A DNA stretch of 64,000 bases from Sorghum bicolor (taxonomy: Eukaryota > Streptophyta > Magnoliopsida > Poales > Poaceae). Made by a program: the position numbers and the translations under genes. Below, piece after piece: positions 12,101 through 23,864 of this stretch (positions are counted from its first letter, which is position 1; each line of letters opens with the position of its first letter). The notes beneath the pieces were generated by a model. That model made no database searches. It saw only the letters and a list, made by a program, of their open reading frames with translations, and was not told the DNA's origin. The DNA is taken from positions 13,112,613-13,176,612 of the forward strand of contig NC_012875.2 of the NCBI RefSeq assembly GCF_000003195.3, given 5' to 3'.

Positions 12101-14009
12101 AGTGGTATCAAATGAATGCTGGCTGTAGGACACAAGCCTAGTTAGAAATTGGTCGTCTTAAGGTTTTAGAATTATCATAAAATCCTTGCTCTAAAAACCT
12201 TGATATTTTTATCCATACTATATCCCTATCCTTGTTATTTGTCTTTACCTTGTTGCTTATTTTAAAAGTACTTGTTCTCACCTTCACTCCTTGATTTGGT
12301 ATGCTATTAGAACCTTTTCTTACCACCTTCTTGCGTCTTTGAAATATAAGTTTTAGAATCTTTACCCTTACTATGAAGACAACGATAGTATCGCAAGTTG
12401 AGTGAAGTGTGAACCTTTAATGCTTAATTGCTTGTTATTATGTTTATGTTTGATTTAGATCTTTGTAATGAGTTTAATGATTTTGTGAGTTCTTCACAAT
12501 TTCATTTAGTTTATAGAACTAAGGCATAAGGAGCAATGACATAAGTAGTTGGGTTTGGTGATATCCTGTTTCTGTCCCTTGCTGACTTCTGGAGCAGTTA
12601 GCAATAATATTGGTATATCTCAAGTTCTGATCGTGCAAAATTTATCAGCATTTTCTGGGAACAGCTAGACTCCAAGATCTTGCTTTGACCTCAAGAATGA
12701 CCCCCATATCTATTATGGAATTGGAGTTATGAAAATCACAAGTTGATGCAGCTGCGCTGTCAAGAATCTGTACCAGTTTCGGTTGCTTACTGTTTTAGAC
12801 ATATATAACTACAGAATTTGGAAAAGTATTCTATAGAAAAGTTATAGACAATTTGATAAGCTTTCCAACGGTATAAGCTACAACTTATTTGGATAAGTAG
12901 AACCTGATATATTATATTTACAATTGGATGTCTCTGTTCTATTTCTAAAATCTGGACGGATCTGGTATTTCCCATTTTTAGCCAAGTTAAAGACAGAATC
13001 TGGCAAAAAGTTGTATACGAAAGTTGTAGAGGATCTTCTAAGCCTTTCAAATATGTAAGGATCATCTCCAGATGAGTTAAGTAGCTCGAGATATAACTTC
13101 TGGAAGCTACTGCACCTTTGCTGAGACATTTTCTGGATGGATAATATGTTTGGCTATTTTACCTAAGCTTAAAGACAGAATCTAAGGAGGTCTTCTACAT
13201 GAAAGTTGTGGTGAATTTCATAAGTTTTCTAATGATATCAGCTATAACCCCATTGGATTAACAGAATGAGAGTGATACCTGTTTTACTACGCTGGTGTTA
13301 TTAATATCGCGGGAAAATTTCAGGATACCAGTTTGTTCTCTTGCACATAAGTTCTTTGGGATGTCAGAAGTTCTCAATGTTAGTTAACTAATCTGGAAAA
13401 TATGCGAGCTACCTTTCTTGTGTCCCCTAGTTGACATTTACTAAGGGGGGTAGCCTAAATAAAGAAGTTACAAGAGAAGAAGTGGTTAATGACTGGAATA
13501 TCTACAAGGACATCAAGTGCTGGGTAGGTTGGTTTGTTTCAAGATATCATTCTATTTGGAGTGTGCTAATACCAATGGAGGTTTATGTCATTACTGATAC
13601 TCATGGATTTAGAGTTGTATATGAGGATCAGATGACACCAAAGTCTACAGAGTTGTTTGTATAGTGTGAGAGTGAAGCAACTTAACTGTGATAAAGGTAC
13701 CGATAATTGGAACTTATTGATGAAACTAACCTTGGATCAAGAGACTCGGTACAGCGAATTTAAAAGACTATATGATGTGTAGCGTCTAAAAAGGATAGGA
13801 GAAATAAGTTTAAAGAAGGATCGTACCTACTACACTAGGTGTCTCGTCAATATTTTAGGAATACTTGAGAGGCTACTTGGAGTAAGAGAGTGGAATCATT
13901 GCTATGAAGATATAACTACTCAAGAAAGTGAACAAGATTCAAAATCTACGTCTCTTTGATAAACGTCTTCCGAATCTCGAGGACGAGATTCATCTTAAGG
14001 GGGTAGAAT
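12101..14009 (+). pseudogene. E4 interior: primer site, leader and a pol tail remnant
   Basis: GTGGTATCAAATG at 12102 is a decayed initiator-tRNA primer site. The following leader resembles that of E1 up to about 12560. There is no gag, protease, RT or integrase. Near 13880-13960 a short stretch reads WNHCYED...TTQESEQDSKS, which lines up loosely with the end of the chromodomain in E1. The CGAGGACGAGATTC motif and the polypurine tract AAGGGGG (13997-14003) follow. The open frame 13431-13664 is unrecognised and probably chance. Confidence 0.7.
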
Positions 14010-15959
14010 TGTAACACCCTAAAATTTACTCCTTTTGAAATATATATAAAATTATTTAATTTTGTATTTTTGTGTTTATGAAAATATAGGAAAAACAATA
14101 TTTTTCATTAAATTACAATTTATCATCAGGCTTAGCAATATTATTATGCATACATGCTGCTGCATATGTTTGATGTGATGCTTGTTGCTCCTTTATGTGT
14201 TGATAGTAAGAAAAATATTTAAAATACGTTTAGTAGATCGATCTTCCTTATTCGGCACGTATTTATCTTTTATCTACAACCAAATTCCTTGTTTATAAGC
14301 TCAAATTTTTATTAGGACCTTCCTAAAATATTTTCTTCGTCACTTAAAGCACTTCTTTTAGTTCCTCGTCCATCATGCACTCTCTACAAATTTTTCGGGA
14401 ATTTTTTCAGCTTTTGTTCTCACTTTTCTGTGAGCATGATCTAATTTTTTAGATGCTCCAAACAATCTTCTCATGAGCTCCAAAAGCTTTATTCGGCTTC
14501 CCCATGTTCTATAATATCTCTAAGAATTTTTCCTGAATTTTCGAAGCTTTCGGAGTATTTTTCATGGCTTAAATCATAATTTTGTACTTTTCTAGGATTA
14601 TTTTATTCTCCAAATTAATTAATTTCGAAAATAATAAAATGTTTCATTTTATCTCACGCTCAAGCCCATGATCTCAATGGTCAATGTATTTATTTACTAA
14701 TGGGCTTTAATAGTTAATTAGGCCTATTAGTAAAGATGAAGGTTGCAAATTAATTAGTACCATATCGCTAGTTGACGTGGAGGTGGGGAGTTTTTCTCCC
14801 CTATATATATATACCAACCCCTTAGGCAAAGCACATCAAAGACAATCATATGGGAAGCCTCTAATTTGAGAATTCCTAAGGTAGTAAAATAAAATTTATA
14901 TTTTCTTCTCTACAACGTGATCGCCATCGTCTCGCCTATACACGACATCTACGAACGGTCGGCTGCTCCGGCGTTGTTGTAGCTCCAAGAAAGCGTCACT
15001 GCCGGTGAACCTACTCCCTGTCCACCAACGTAAGCCCCAGTCACTTTATCTTTCAGTTTGGAAAATACAAACAGCTCGGTTTTAGATTAAAAATATGTTT
15101 TCACTATTTACACAATTGCCACTGACTTTCTTTTGGCCATAAAATATTCATTTTAACTACGATTTGACTTATTCAAATTGCGTTAGGTTCGTTTTAATGA
15201 GCTCTACATGTTAGTAACATTGTTTTCTCAGTTTGAAACTTTTTATTTTCATGACCCTAATTAATTAATTACTTTTCTATATAAAATCTTAGAAAATTCA
15301 TAAATTCTCCGTTTTAGCTCCGATTTCGTAATCTTTACGTCTATGATATCATAGCGCTGCGTAGAATCTTTTTACGAACTCTATATACTGTTTTTATATG
15401 ATTGGTGTACTGTTCTAATCGTAGTCTTGTTTGCTTTGTGTATGTTTGTCTTCGATTGTTATGTGTTGGTGATCGATGATCGAGTTTAGACGTTGAGCAA
15501 TCTGTGGTGAACAAGAGTGCTTCAGTGATCAAGATCACAGCCTTGGACAACTTGCAAGATTAGCAAGAGCATTTGGATCAAGGCAAGTGTAGCATTTGGG
15601 TTTTATTTCTGTGACCATGATCTTGTGACCAGATTAATGTTAAGTAATAAATGATAAAAATGACTTTTTAGCCACTTGATGATTTATCTGTAAGTGATAA
15701 CTGGGACAACAGTGCAACCATGAGGGCTTTAATGGCTCTGGCTTTAGCTCAGTATGGAGACCTTTTCTAGCTTGTTAGAGGTTACCCGAAAGGGCAGAGG
15801 GGCTGAACCGTTTTGGGTATAGTGTGGCCTCTGTCTGTATGTGTATAGGCTGCGCGTCATTGTGCCATCGGAAGGAGGGCACTATATCTGCACGCAAAGG
15901 AAACCTTGCGGCCCTAACAGGTTAGATGAACTTTTGAAAGGCTTCATAGTGATCCCTGT
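14010..15959 (+). repeat. E4 3' LTR, 5' portion
   Basis: It begins TGTAACACCCTAAAATTTACTCC right after the polypurine tract and runs to GATCCCTGT, where E2 interrupts it. It shares the AACAGTGCAACCATGAGGGC block with E1 but is much diverged upstream. A TATA-like run (CTATATATATATACC near 14800) may be its old promoter. Confidence 0.82.
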
Positions 15960-16363
15960 TGTCACACCCATATTTTAAGAACAAAATAGGATACATAAAA
16001 GACTCATATGTGCCCCAGAAACAGTCGCACACATAAGTAGACAAATATTAAATGTACCATTGCAGTGTTCATTACAAATTGGAATATAATATATCACATA
16101 GTCTCATACGAAATGATAGCATAAAATAAACAACGCTCTCGACGGAAGCTCCACACAGGGACACTGTTGACTGGTTGACTCCAAACCTAATACTCATAGC
16201 GATAATCCTCATTCCAATCATCATCATTAGCATAACCTGGGGTGTTGGGAAATTGCAAGAGTGAGCACATATCGTACTCAACAAGTATAACCAGGGGTTC
16301 ATGAGGCTCAAATAGCTGACACTGGTTTGACCGCATTTAGGTTTTAATGGTGGATAGCATGTT
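15960..16363 (-). repeat. E2 3' LTR, distal piece
   Basis: TGTCACACCCATATTTTAAG is the reverse complement of the LTR end of E1. The piece runs to ATGTT at 16359-16363, where E3 begins. The sequence resumes at 51560, giving an LTR of about 2.69 kb. Confidence 0.93.
16359..16363. repeat. E3 target-site duplication, left (ATGTT)
   Basis: It matches 51555-51559. Joining the flanks there restores the continuous LTR sequence of the E1/E2 family. Confidence 0.95.
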
Positions 16364-17120
16364 TGAAACGACCTAGACTTTTCCAAAAAGGGAAAAATCC
16401 ACAGATTCGAATTATAATGTGATAATTCAAAAATTGAACCATCTCATTATCATATATGAGCTGTTATCATAGTCATACATCGTGAGAAACAAAATTACAA
16501 CACATTTACTTTACAACTCTTGGTCAACAAGCCTATTACATCGTTTTTCTAGCAGAAACACACACGGGTCTTTATCAGGGTCGATGTACGTGTCAGCGGT
16601 GAAGGCTCCTCCTTCACGGGCAAACATCACAGTCGGCGTAGTTTATCAGCGGGCGTAGTCTTCATCTTTGAACCAAACTTGAGCGCAGGAGCGAGACCAC
16701 CTAATCCTTCTATTCTCCGTAGTTATCGTCATGGACCACGTTCAAAACCTACTAAACAACTTTTAGTACGATTTGTACTGGCCACTGGCACCCACCCTAT
16801 GCTTTTGCGTAAGCTTTGTGGTAAGTGGAATGCAAAAGGTAGATCAAGAGGCCTGTATATATAGCCGTAGTTTTTCCTATGCAAGTTCGTCAATATTTAA
16901 TAATAATAATTCATCAAATTTTATTCCATCTCTTCCACACATCCATCCATCCATCCCATCACACACATCTCACCACACTCTCACTCTCTAGGCGGCAAGT
17001 ACGACTCCCACTCGTGCCTTGCCTCAACGGCCAACGCCGGATCCAACACAAACCCAGGGGAAGGTAGAAAGGACTCCTCTCTCTAGTCAAGTGAAGCTGT
17101 ACTTAGGAAAGGTCTATAGC

Positions 17121-17235
17121 CGACGAATCGGCGTATGTATCGATCGATCAACCAAACTCTACAGAGGTTTGCACTAACCACAAGATCACCATCATCGACG
17201 AATCGGCGTATGTATCGATCGATCAACCAAACTCT
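17121..17235 (+). repeat. 40 bp direct duplication private to one E3 LTR
   Basis: The 40 bp at 17121-17160 recur perfectly at 17196-17235. The other LTR has the first copy only (about 46758-46797); in place of the second it has unrelated bases (GGCCCTCGTCTAGGCTGATTCC). Confidence 0.9.
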
Positions 17236-18659
17236 GATTTTGGGCTGCCTTCCAACTAAACATGATGCCACCCTACCACTCAGAACTGGAACCATACCGG
17301 AGTACCACCGGTACGCTGAGACTGTGAGACGTAGTACCGAGCCCCAAAGGTCACTATGCTGTCTTAGGAGGGTGTGGGTCCTCATGCCCGTACCTCCCTA
17401 CACTATCCGCTAACAACCTAGTAGTAGTGGCACCGCCCTAGCTGGTCGTACATCCGTCTCCTCCCCATAAGAGCGAGTGGGGTGCAAGGCTTCCTAAGAC
17501 CCGGTCCACAGAACATATCAGTCCTTAGGGTGACCAAACAGGACATCTTCACAAGGGGCCAACCGATGCACCGCTCGACGGGACATCCGGTTACCCCGTG
17601 CTAAACAGCACCTCCCATCCTGGTGCTTCGTCCCACGAAGACACTCCACTCCGAGACCTCTCCCTGTCACATGTACCCGCCATAGGTATCTCTCATGGAG
17701 AACGCCCAGGTAGCGTTCCCCGGCATGACTTGTCCCAAGACTCGTCGTAGATCCTGCTCGGTCGACTCAAACCTCACCACACACCCAAGACACACGCCGA
17801 GATCTCCCCAAATCCATTACCATCTCATTATCCATTTATTGGCACCACGTGCCTTATCCACTCACATCCAATCCTCCACAATGCATCACATCACAGATAT
17901 AATGCATAGTAGAAGCTGTAGCAAGTGGTATGCAAGCATCTAGGCTAACAGCGGGTGTGCGAGGGTTATAGGTTGCAACAAGGCAATGGCTCACAAGCAT
18001 TTCTACCATGCAACCTATCACAGTTCATTTGCATAAAAGTAAAGCACTAGTATCTACATTATTACATGTCTAATAGGATTCTATGAGGTTGGGTGGGACG
18101 TGGCACTTGTTTAGTGACATTTCCAAGATCCACAGTGCACTTGTAGTCGTTCTCATCCAAGGTCTTTCTTCTATCTGCATGTCCTTTCTCCAACAGGTCC
18201 CGATCCGATCAACGCAATTCTCGAAGCAACTACCTCGAAAGCGACAAACAAGGCAAACAATCAGACCACTAGACCTAGAAAGACTACGAAGGGAGGCGAC
18301 AGAACACCAAAGAACAACTACATAATGGAGTACCTAAAGGATAATGACTTAGCCCTCTCGAAGGATGTCCGATCCCTGGGCTAAAAAGAAATAGGAATCG
18401 CTGTTCACTAAGTACAAGTCAGAGTCTTAGCCTAGCCGGTACTTCCCGGGTCAACTGGGTCAACCTGTACGGCTTTAATAAATGGCTTAGACTCTAACTC
18501 ATTCTAAGCAAACACCACAGCTTACGGTCTTTCGATCCGAGTGTCAAAGAGATCGACGGGAATCAAAAAGACTACGAGTACGAGAAGTTCCGGTCTCTCT
18601 CAATCCATACGCCATTGTAGTTGGCGAGAGCCAAGAGAGGGTGGAACAAGGAGAGAAGA

Positions 18660-19280
18660 AAAGGGAAGTGGTCTACTCCTTCCAATCCACTCGCCATGGT
18701 AAGAGACGGGGAAATCAGAAAGAGTGACGCACAAAGAACACAAGTGCTCAAACTACTTGTAGGGTACCACAACCTAGGTGCACTAAATGCACTAAGACAT
18801 CACTAAGGTTCTTAGCGGTGCGGTTGTCACCATGAGAACCAAAGAAATGCTACAGTCGATATAGGTACAAGCATACAAGAGTTTTAACACGAAGAACCAA
18901 AAAGGCGGGAAAAGACACGGGATTCACCTTCCTTTGATCCTCTCACCATAGCAACGGTGGGAATCATAGAAATGGAATCAAAACACCAAGCAAGCGAAGG
19001 GGCAATCCCACATCTTACTGGATCGACGGGGATTGAGAACAATAGAGAAGAAGAATGATGGAGTCCATGTTCTTTCGACCCAACTCATCATGGAACGAAC
19101 GACAGTTGGATAAAAAGTGATATGACCCCACGATCCAACCCTACTCGTAGGGTACCACGACTGTGCAACTTAATCGGCACGAGGCTATTCCTTAGGACCG
19201 TAGCGATGCGGTTGTCACCACTAGGTTCGAGGGAATGCTCTAGTCAGGATGGTACAAGCATACGAGGTGGTTAGGATAAA
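18660..19280. repeat. Diverged 388 bp-period duplication in the E3 LTR
   Basis: Landmarks TAGGGTACCAC (18760, 19148), GCGGTTGTCAC (18820, 19208) and GGTACAAGCA (18864, 19251) recur in order at 387-388 bp. The same pair is present in the other LTR, so it is an old feature of the family. Confidence 0.75.
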
Positions 19281-20018
19281 CACCTGAGAAATGGGGTAAA
19301 GCCCGGTGGTCATGGCAAGGTAGACTTGCGACCATGAGCTTCACCTAACGAGTTGGCCTCCGACAATTCCACGAAGGTTGTCCCCTAATTCGTATCCCAC
19401 TAGACTAAGTCACAAAGGCCTCGAGTGTGTGAGTGAGAACCGTGTCGATAACGACATCAAGTCCATGGTGACCACGTCTGAGGGACAGGAACAAGAGCTA
19501 ACGACCGTGGCACGACGGAGTCAACTAAACACGGGGAAACGAGTGATGCTCGACATCGCGATCATAGCGGGACGTACCCACGATCGAAATGATCAAATGT
19601 ACTATGATTTCGCCGACCGGCTCGAAGGCAAGGTCCACAGACGACAGCACACACACACACTCAAGAACCAACGCACAAAGAACCACATTGCCATGACCAA
19701 CACAAAGGCAAAATGGAGTAGCACATTTCCATAGCGACCAACAGAGATAGATAAACAGATGGATAAATAGACCGGCACGAAGGCACGACACAGGCATATG
19801 ATACATAGATCATGTGAAAGGTGTACGACATGTATGAACGATGATAGAAAGATGTACAAAAGCAAAAGGGGTTTTTCGTCGGCGTCGACTAGGGTTCGAC
19901 CTTGGTGGCGAGGATGGCGGAGGGCTTCTATATCTTGGTCACGGCTTGTTGCAGGTGGCCGGGGTGCTTGTCGTGTTCAGTTGGTGCTGTAGCAATGGAA
20001 AAGGCACAGCCTTGGTCG

Positions 20019-20023
20019 GCAAC
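20019..20023. repeat. E5 target-site duplication, left (GCAAC)
   Basis: It matches 42280-42284 exactly. Removing E5 restores the E3 LTR sequence seen intact around 49640-49650. Confidence 0.96.
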
Positions 20024-21681
20024 TGTTGGGTCTTCTTAACATCATTACCAAAAGTAGACAGTTTTCTAATTCTAGTAACAGTGCCAAAAATGCCAAACCT
20101 ATCCCTCATACCACTTAAGCCAAGTTGTCATCCCCAGCATGACATGAGAGACGCGGTATTGAAATATGCAATTGCTCTTCTAAATAAATAATGAATGAGA
20201 TCTGCAAGCGCACAAATTAATACCGATATAGCATTTTAACCAGGAAGTATTCCAGGTATCGTTATTTATATTTTTACCACTGGGAAGGGATTAGCAATCA
20301 TCAATATTGATTACAGAATAGAATATGAGATTGAGTATCTATCATTGCATATATAATTGAGAACATTTATCTAACTCTTTCATACAGGGATAAGTGTCAC
20401 ATAAAGGATATATAAAGTAATGAATAGTGACAAAGATAATTAATCTGATCAGCATAACTTAGCCACATATAAATATGATAAGCACCTCAATTAGATATTC
20501 TAGAAAGTCATTAGCATGGAATTAGAACGAACTACAAGAATATTTCCTAAGTTATTCTCAACTATACAGTCTAGCATTATCATAGTTAGTGCAAGCATAC
20601 TTAGCAATCATTATGAGACAAGACTACGCCCATGCATAGTGATATTAGCAAGGTAAATGAGAAACATAGCAATCACTCCCCTGTAATAATGTTGCTCTGC
20701 CAGCCCAATAAATGAGAGGGGGACTATATAAGAATCAATGAAGCTGTCACTATCACGAACTACCCCACGATCTGGCATATTGGGTACAATCGCAGATAAA
20801 TACGGTATAAGCACCACGCCTACACAATATCTATCATTTACCCATGGATCCGATGGATAAACGCTATATGATCCTAAACATGTATATAGATCCAATATAA
20901 CTAAGCCAAGTATATAACTATGATAAACTAAGAACAATATAATCTTGAATATAAACAAGTAGAGCAAAGTCATAAGCAATATATTGAAGTAGAACAAAGT
21001 CATATTCATAATATTGAAGAACAAAGATGATTAGAAGAACAATTAGAAGCACAATTAGAGAATTACCAAGAATCCTCTTGACAGATCCGGAAACCAATCG
21101 AAGATTGACTCCTAGTTCTAATCCTATGTAGCTATGCTAATCTAGATGTCTAATTGATGTGGTGGCTCTAATCTTGATCAGGGGCTTCTTCTCCCTTAAG
21201 AATAATGAATTAGGTTTGAGAGGCTCTCTCCTCCAGGGGCCAGGGGGTCTGGTTTTATAGTCCCTTCAAGTGAATATGGGCCGTTGGATCAAACCGACAT
21301 AGATTGAACGGTTATCCTTGATCATTTAGGTCGGGGGAGATCTTCCCCGAAACAGAGTCCTGATTGGACTCAGCAGGAGGGCGGGCTCCCAGGGCAATTG
21401 GGCGGGCGCCCAGTGCCTGGCCCCGTTCGGCCTCCGCTTTCTTCCCATGGCTTCTAGAGTCTTCTAGATGTAAGATAATTGCGCGGCACGTTAATATCTC
21501 TATGTAATCCCGACGTGTGGGCCTTTCTTCCGTATTTCCTGATAACCCCCTACAGAAATAGACAAACACCAAAACTCGTGGAATTCTATCAGATAAAACC
21601 CTAAGTCTAGATGTTGATTTCATTTGGATCCTTTTCTTTGTTTATTTGATAATTAAATTTGATACTTAAGGACCGTCAGCA
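20024..21681 (-). repeat. E5 3' LTR (1658 bp)
   Basis: TGTTGGGTCTTCTTAACATC...GGACCGTCAGCA. It pairs with 40619-42279. The open frames here (for example 20611-21024) recur only as LTR duplicates. Confidence 0.95.
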
Positions 21682-21696
21682 AACTCCCCCAAGCTT
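21682..21696 (-). other. E5 polypurine tract
   Basis: On the - strand AAGCTTGGGGGAGTT lies against the 3' LTR, preceded by GACGAGCAAGAGG. This is the usual Athila arrangement. Confidence 0.9.
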
Positions 21697-23808
21697 ACCT
21701 CTTGCTCGTCCCTGAGCAAGGATAGACTCAGTGATGGATCAGAAGTTACTGCAATACTTTTAAAAATTGACAGTACACATGCTTTTAAATAAGATCTGAT
21801 CTCTGAGTTAGAGTAAACTGTCAAGACTTAAAACTTACTTACTTTACCTTTCACCATGGGACTTGTAACCGTCACTTCTGTCTTGAGTAGTTAAAAGATA
21901 GAACAGTCTAGTCAAGTGCCACGTCTCTTATTCTTGATCAGCTATAGCTCTGGAGTCTTTGCAGATTTTCAAATAAAACTCAGAGATTCCTTGTATGACT
22001 CTGTCAAATCTCTCTTTTGTGATATTTCTGGATCCTTACCAAGGCAGTGATGGTATATGCGTTCTCTCATTGCCTTCTCTCTCTCACCCTACTCTAATAA
22101 GGCTTTAATATCTTGAGCTCATAGGTGGGAGATAAAATATACATACTTACAAGACATTTATTGCATAGTCAAACCATGGATCCAAAGTAACAAGTCAATA
22201 AGTCAAATCAAGATGTGCATGTGTGGCGAATGAATGGTATATGGTGATGATGGTGATAACAATGGTGGAAGTCTAATTCTAGTTTTGCTCTTTTGAGGGG
22301 ATACATACCTTCCTTGCTCTTTGAAATTTTGTGAGGAGAATGAGATGCTCTGTATTTTCTTTTTCTTTCCTCTCAGGTGGGTATCTTGTACCCCTAATTC
22401 TACTGTCGGACACTTGTCCATTTTTACCTCTCGTCTCACTTTTTCTTCTCTTTCGAGGTTCCGGGCACTTGCCCCTTTTTATTTCCTCGTATACTTTTTT
22501 CTTTCTTCTTTTTTTCAGAGCACTCATCTCTTGAGATAATATAGCAAGTGGTCGTAACAAGATAACTTGAGCATTTATTTCACAAGGGAAAAACAGAAAT
22601 ATTTTTGGTTATTCTCTCCCGAATTAGGAGTAGAATATTTTTGGGTGATTCTGGAGATGGAAATGGGTGGATATATGTGGATGGTACTTCCAGAGTAGAA
22701 GTAGAATATATGAGTGAACGTGCAAGTGAATCTTGATTTAACCACATGACAAGCTCCTAAGGGTCTACACAGCTTGACCACACTCAATGCTCATAAGCAG
22801 TAAATAGTAAATGTGTGGCTCAAAGTCTAGCAAGCATGTATATATTACTGTGGTAGGAATTTAAACTCTCATCACATAGGATCTCATCATGCAATATTTT
22901 AAAGATTTTTTAAAGATAAAATTCTCCAGAATTCTAGCATCTCTAGGAACAGATAAACAGCAGCTCAACCTTCCCATATCATATCCGTTAACAACTTAGA
23001 CTTCAGATCAAGTTTTCTTCCCACAAGTTTAGGTTTAGGGCAATCTTTAAATTATAATAGTTATGTCTAAACTTGAGAGAGAACTTAAAATTTTCAAATT
23101 AGGCAGAGCAATTATTCATCATATCCATGCTAGAGTTTTATTTAGATACAGATTAGCATAGCCACTTTATTTATTTATTAAACACACTAAGCAAAGATAT
23201 ATATATAAGCACAAGATCTTTATTTGTTTTTTCATAATTATGTATATATAGTATAAGTATAAAGATAGATAGAAATACTTATCGAGATGAATGGGGGTGC
23301 TCTCCCCCAAGCTGGATTTTGACGTAATTTCTCTTGATGTAGCTAGCAGGTGGCAGAGGTGTATTTGAAAGTTAGCAGCATTCTGACAGCGATTAGAATG
23401 TCCTCTGTCTACTAGTCTTCTTGATTCTTTGATTCTGTGGAGCTCAAATAGACAACAAAGCTTTGTGGAACTGATTAAGTGTTAGCAAAAATATCTAGCC
23501 TTTATCATGTTGAGACTCCTTAATAAATATTACTCCTTATTTTTATATTTTCATTTTTATAGAGCAGAAAAATATTTATTTTGTTTTTGTGCCACCACAG
23601 TGAATGTACTTAAGGGTTTTATGCCACTCGTCTACTCACATGGGGCTTACTGTTTTTCAAAATTTTTATTTTGTTTTTAGGATAGTATAAATATAACTAA
23701 TTAAGTAAACTATTTTAAATAATTGAAAGAGAAAGGATAACTACCAAATTTACCTCTTGGCAAGGCGTTCGGTGTTTTTAAGTCCTCCGAACGGGACTCT
23801 TCTCTTTC
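21697..23808 (-). other. E5 3' non-coding region
   Basis: This 2.1 kb stretch lies between the end of the gag-protease frame and the polypurine tract. It is AT-rich, with a pyrimidine/purine-biased section at 22340-22520 and TATATA runs near 23200. In a complete Athila element pol would lie in this interval; I see no trace of it. Confidence 0.7.
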
Positions 23809-23859
23809 TCAATTGTCCTGGGATTCGTTGGGTGGCGGAGTCGGTACTTCCGGCAGCGC

Positions 23860-23864
23860 CTCTT
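23860..23864. repeat. E7 target-site duplication, left (CTCTT)
   Basis: It matches 25779-25783. Bringing the flanks together rejoins the E5 reading frame. Confidence 0.92.

Larger units (their letters stand above)
11512..15959 (+). mobile_element. E4: internally deleted chromovirus relative
   Basis: A truncated LTR, a primer site, 1.9 kb of interior, a polypurine tract and a second LTR are recognisable, all diverged from E1. Gag and most of pol are gone. E2 inserted into its 3' LTR at 15959/15960, and the remainder of that LTR should lie beyond the window. It is the oldest of the related elements here, judged by divergence and by serving as the outermost host. Confidence 0.82.
16364..20023 (-). 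repeat. E3 left (3') LTR, first piece
   Basis: These bases align with 45996-49646 with a few per cent difference. Contents include a CATC microsatellite near 16940, a 40 bp duplication present only in this copy (17121-17160 and 17196-17235), and a diverged internal repeat of 388 bp period (about 18660-19280). No coding sequence is credible. E5 interrupts it at 20023. Confidence 0.93.

Noticed and set aside
18572..18806. Frames on both strands conserved between 18572-18806 and 48191-48425
   Set aside because: Identical because both are E3 LTR; short and on both strands at once.
20611..21024. Hydrophobic frame in the E5 LTR resembling a membrane protein
   Set aside because: AT-rich LTR sequence; the other LTR copy is open only for a 69-codon part. 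No evidence of selection.
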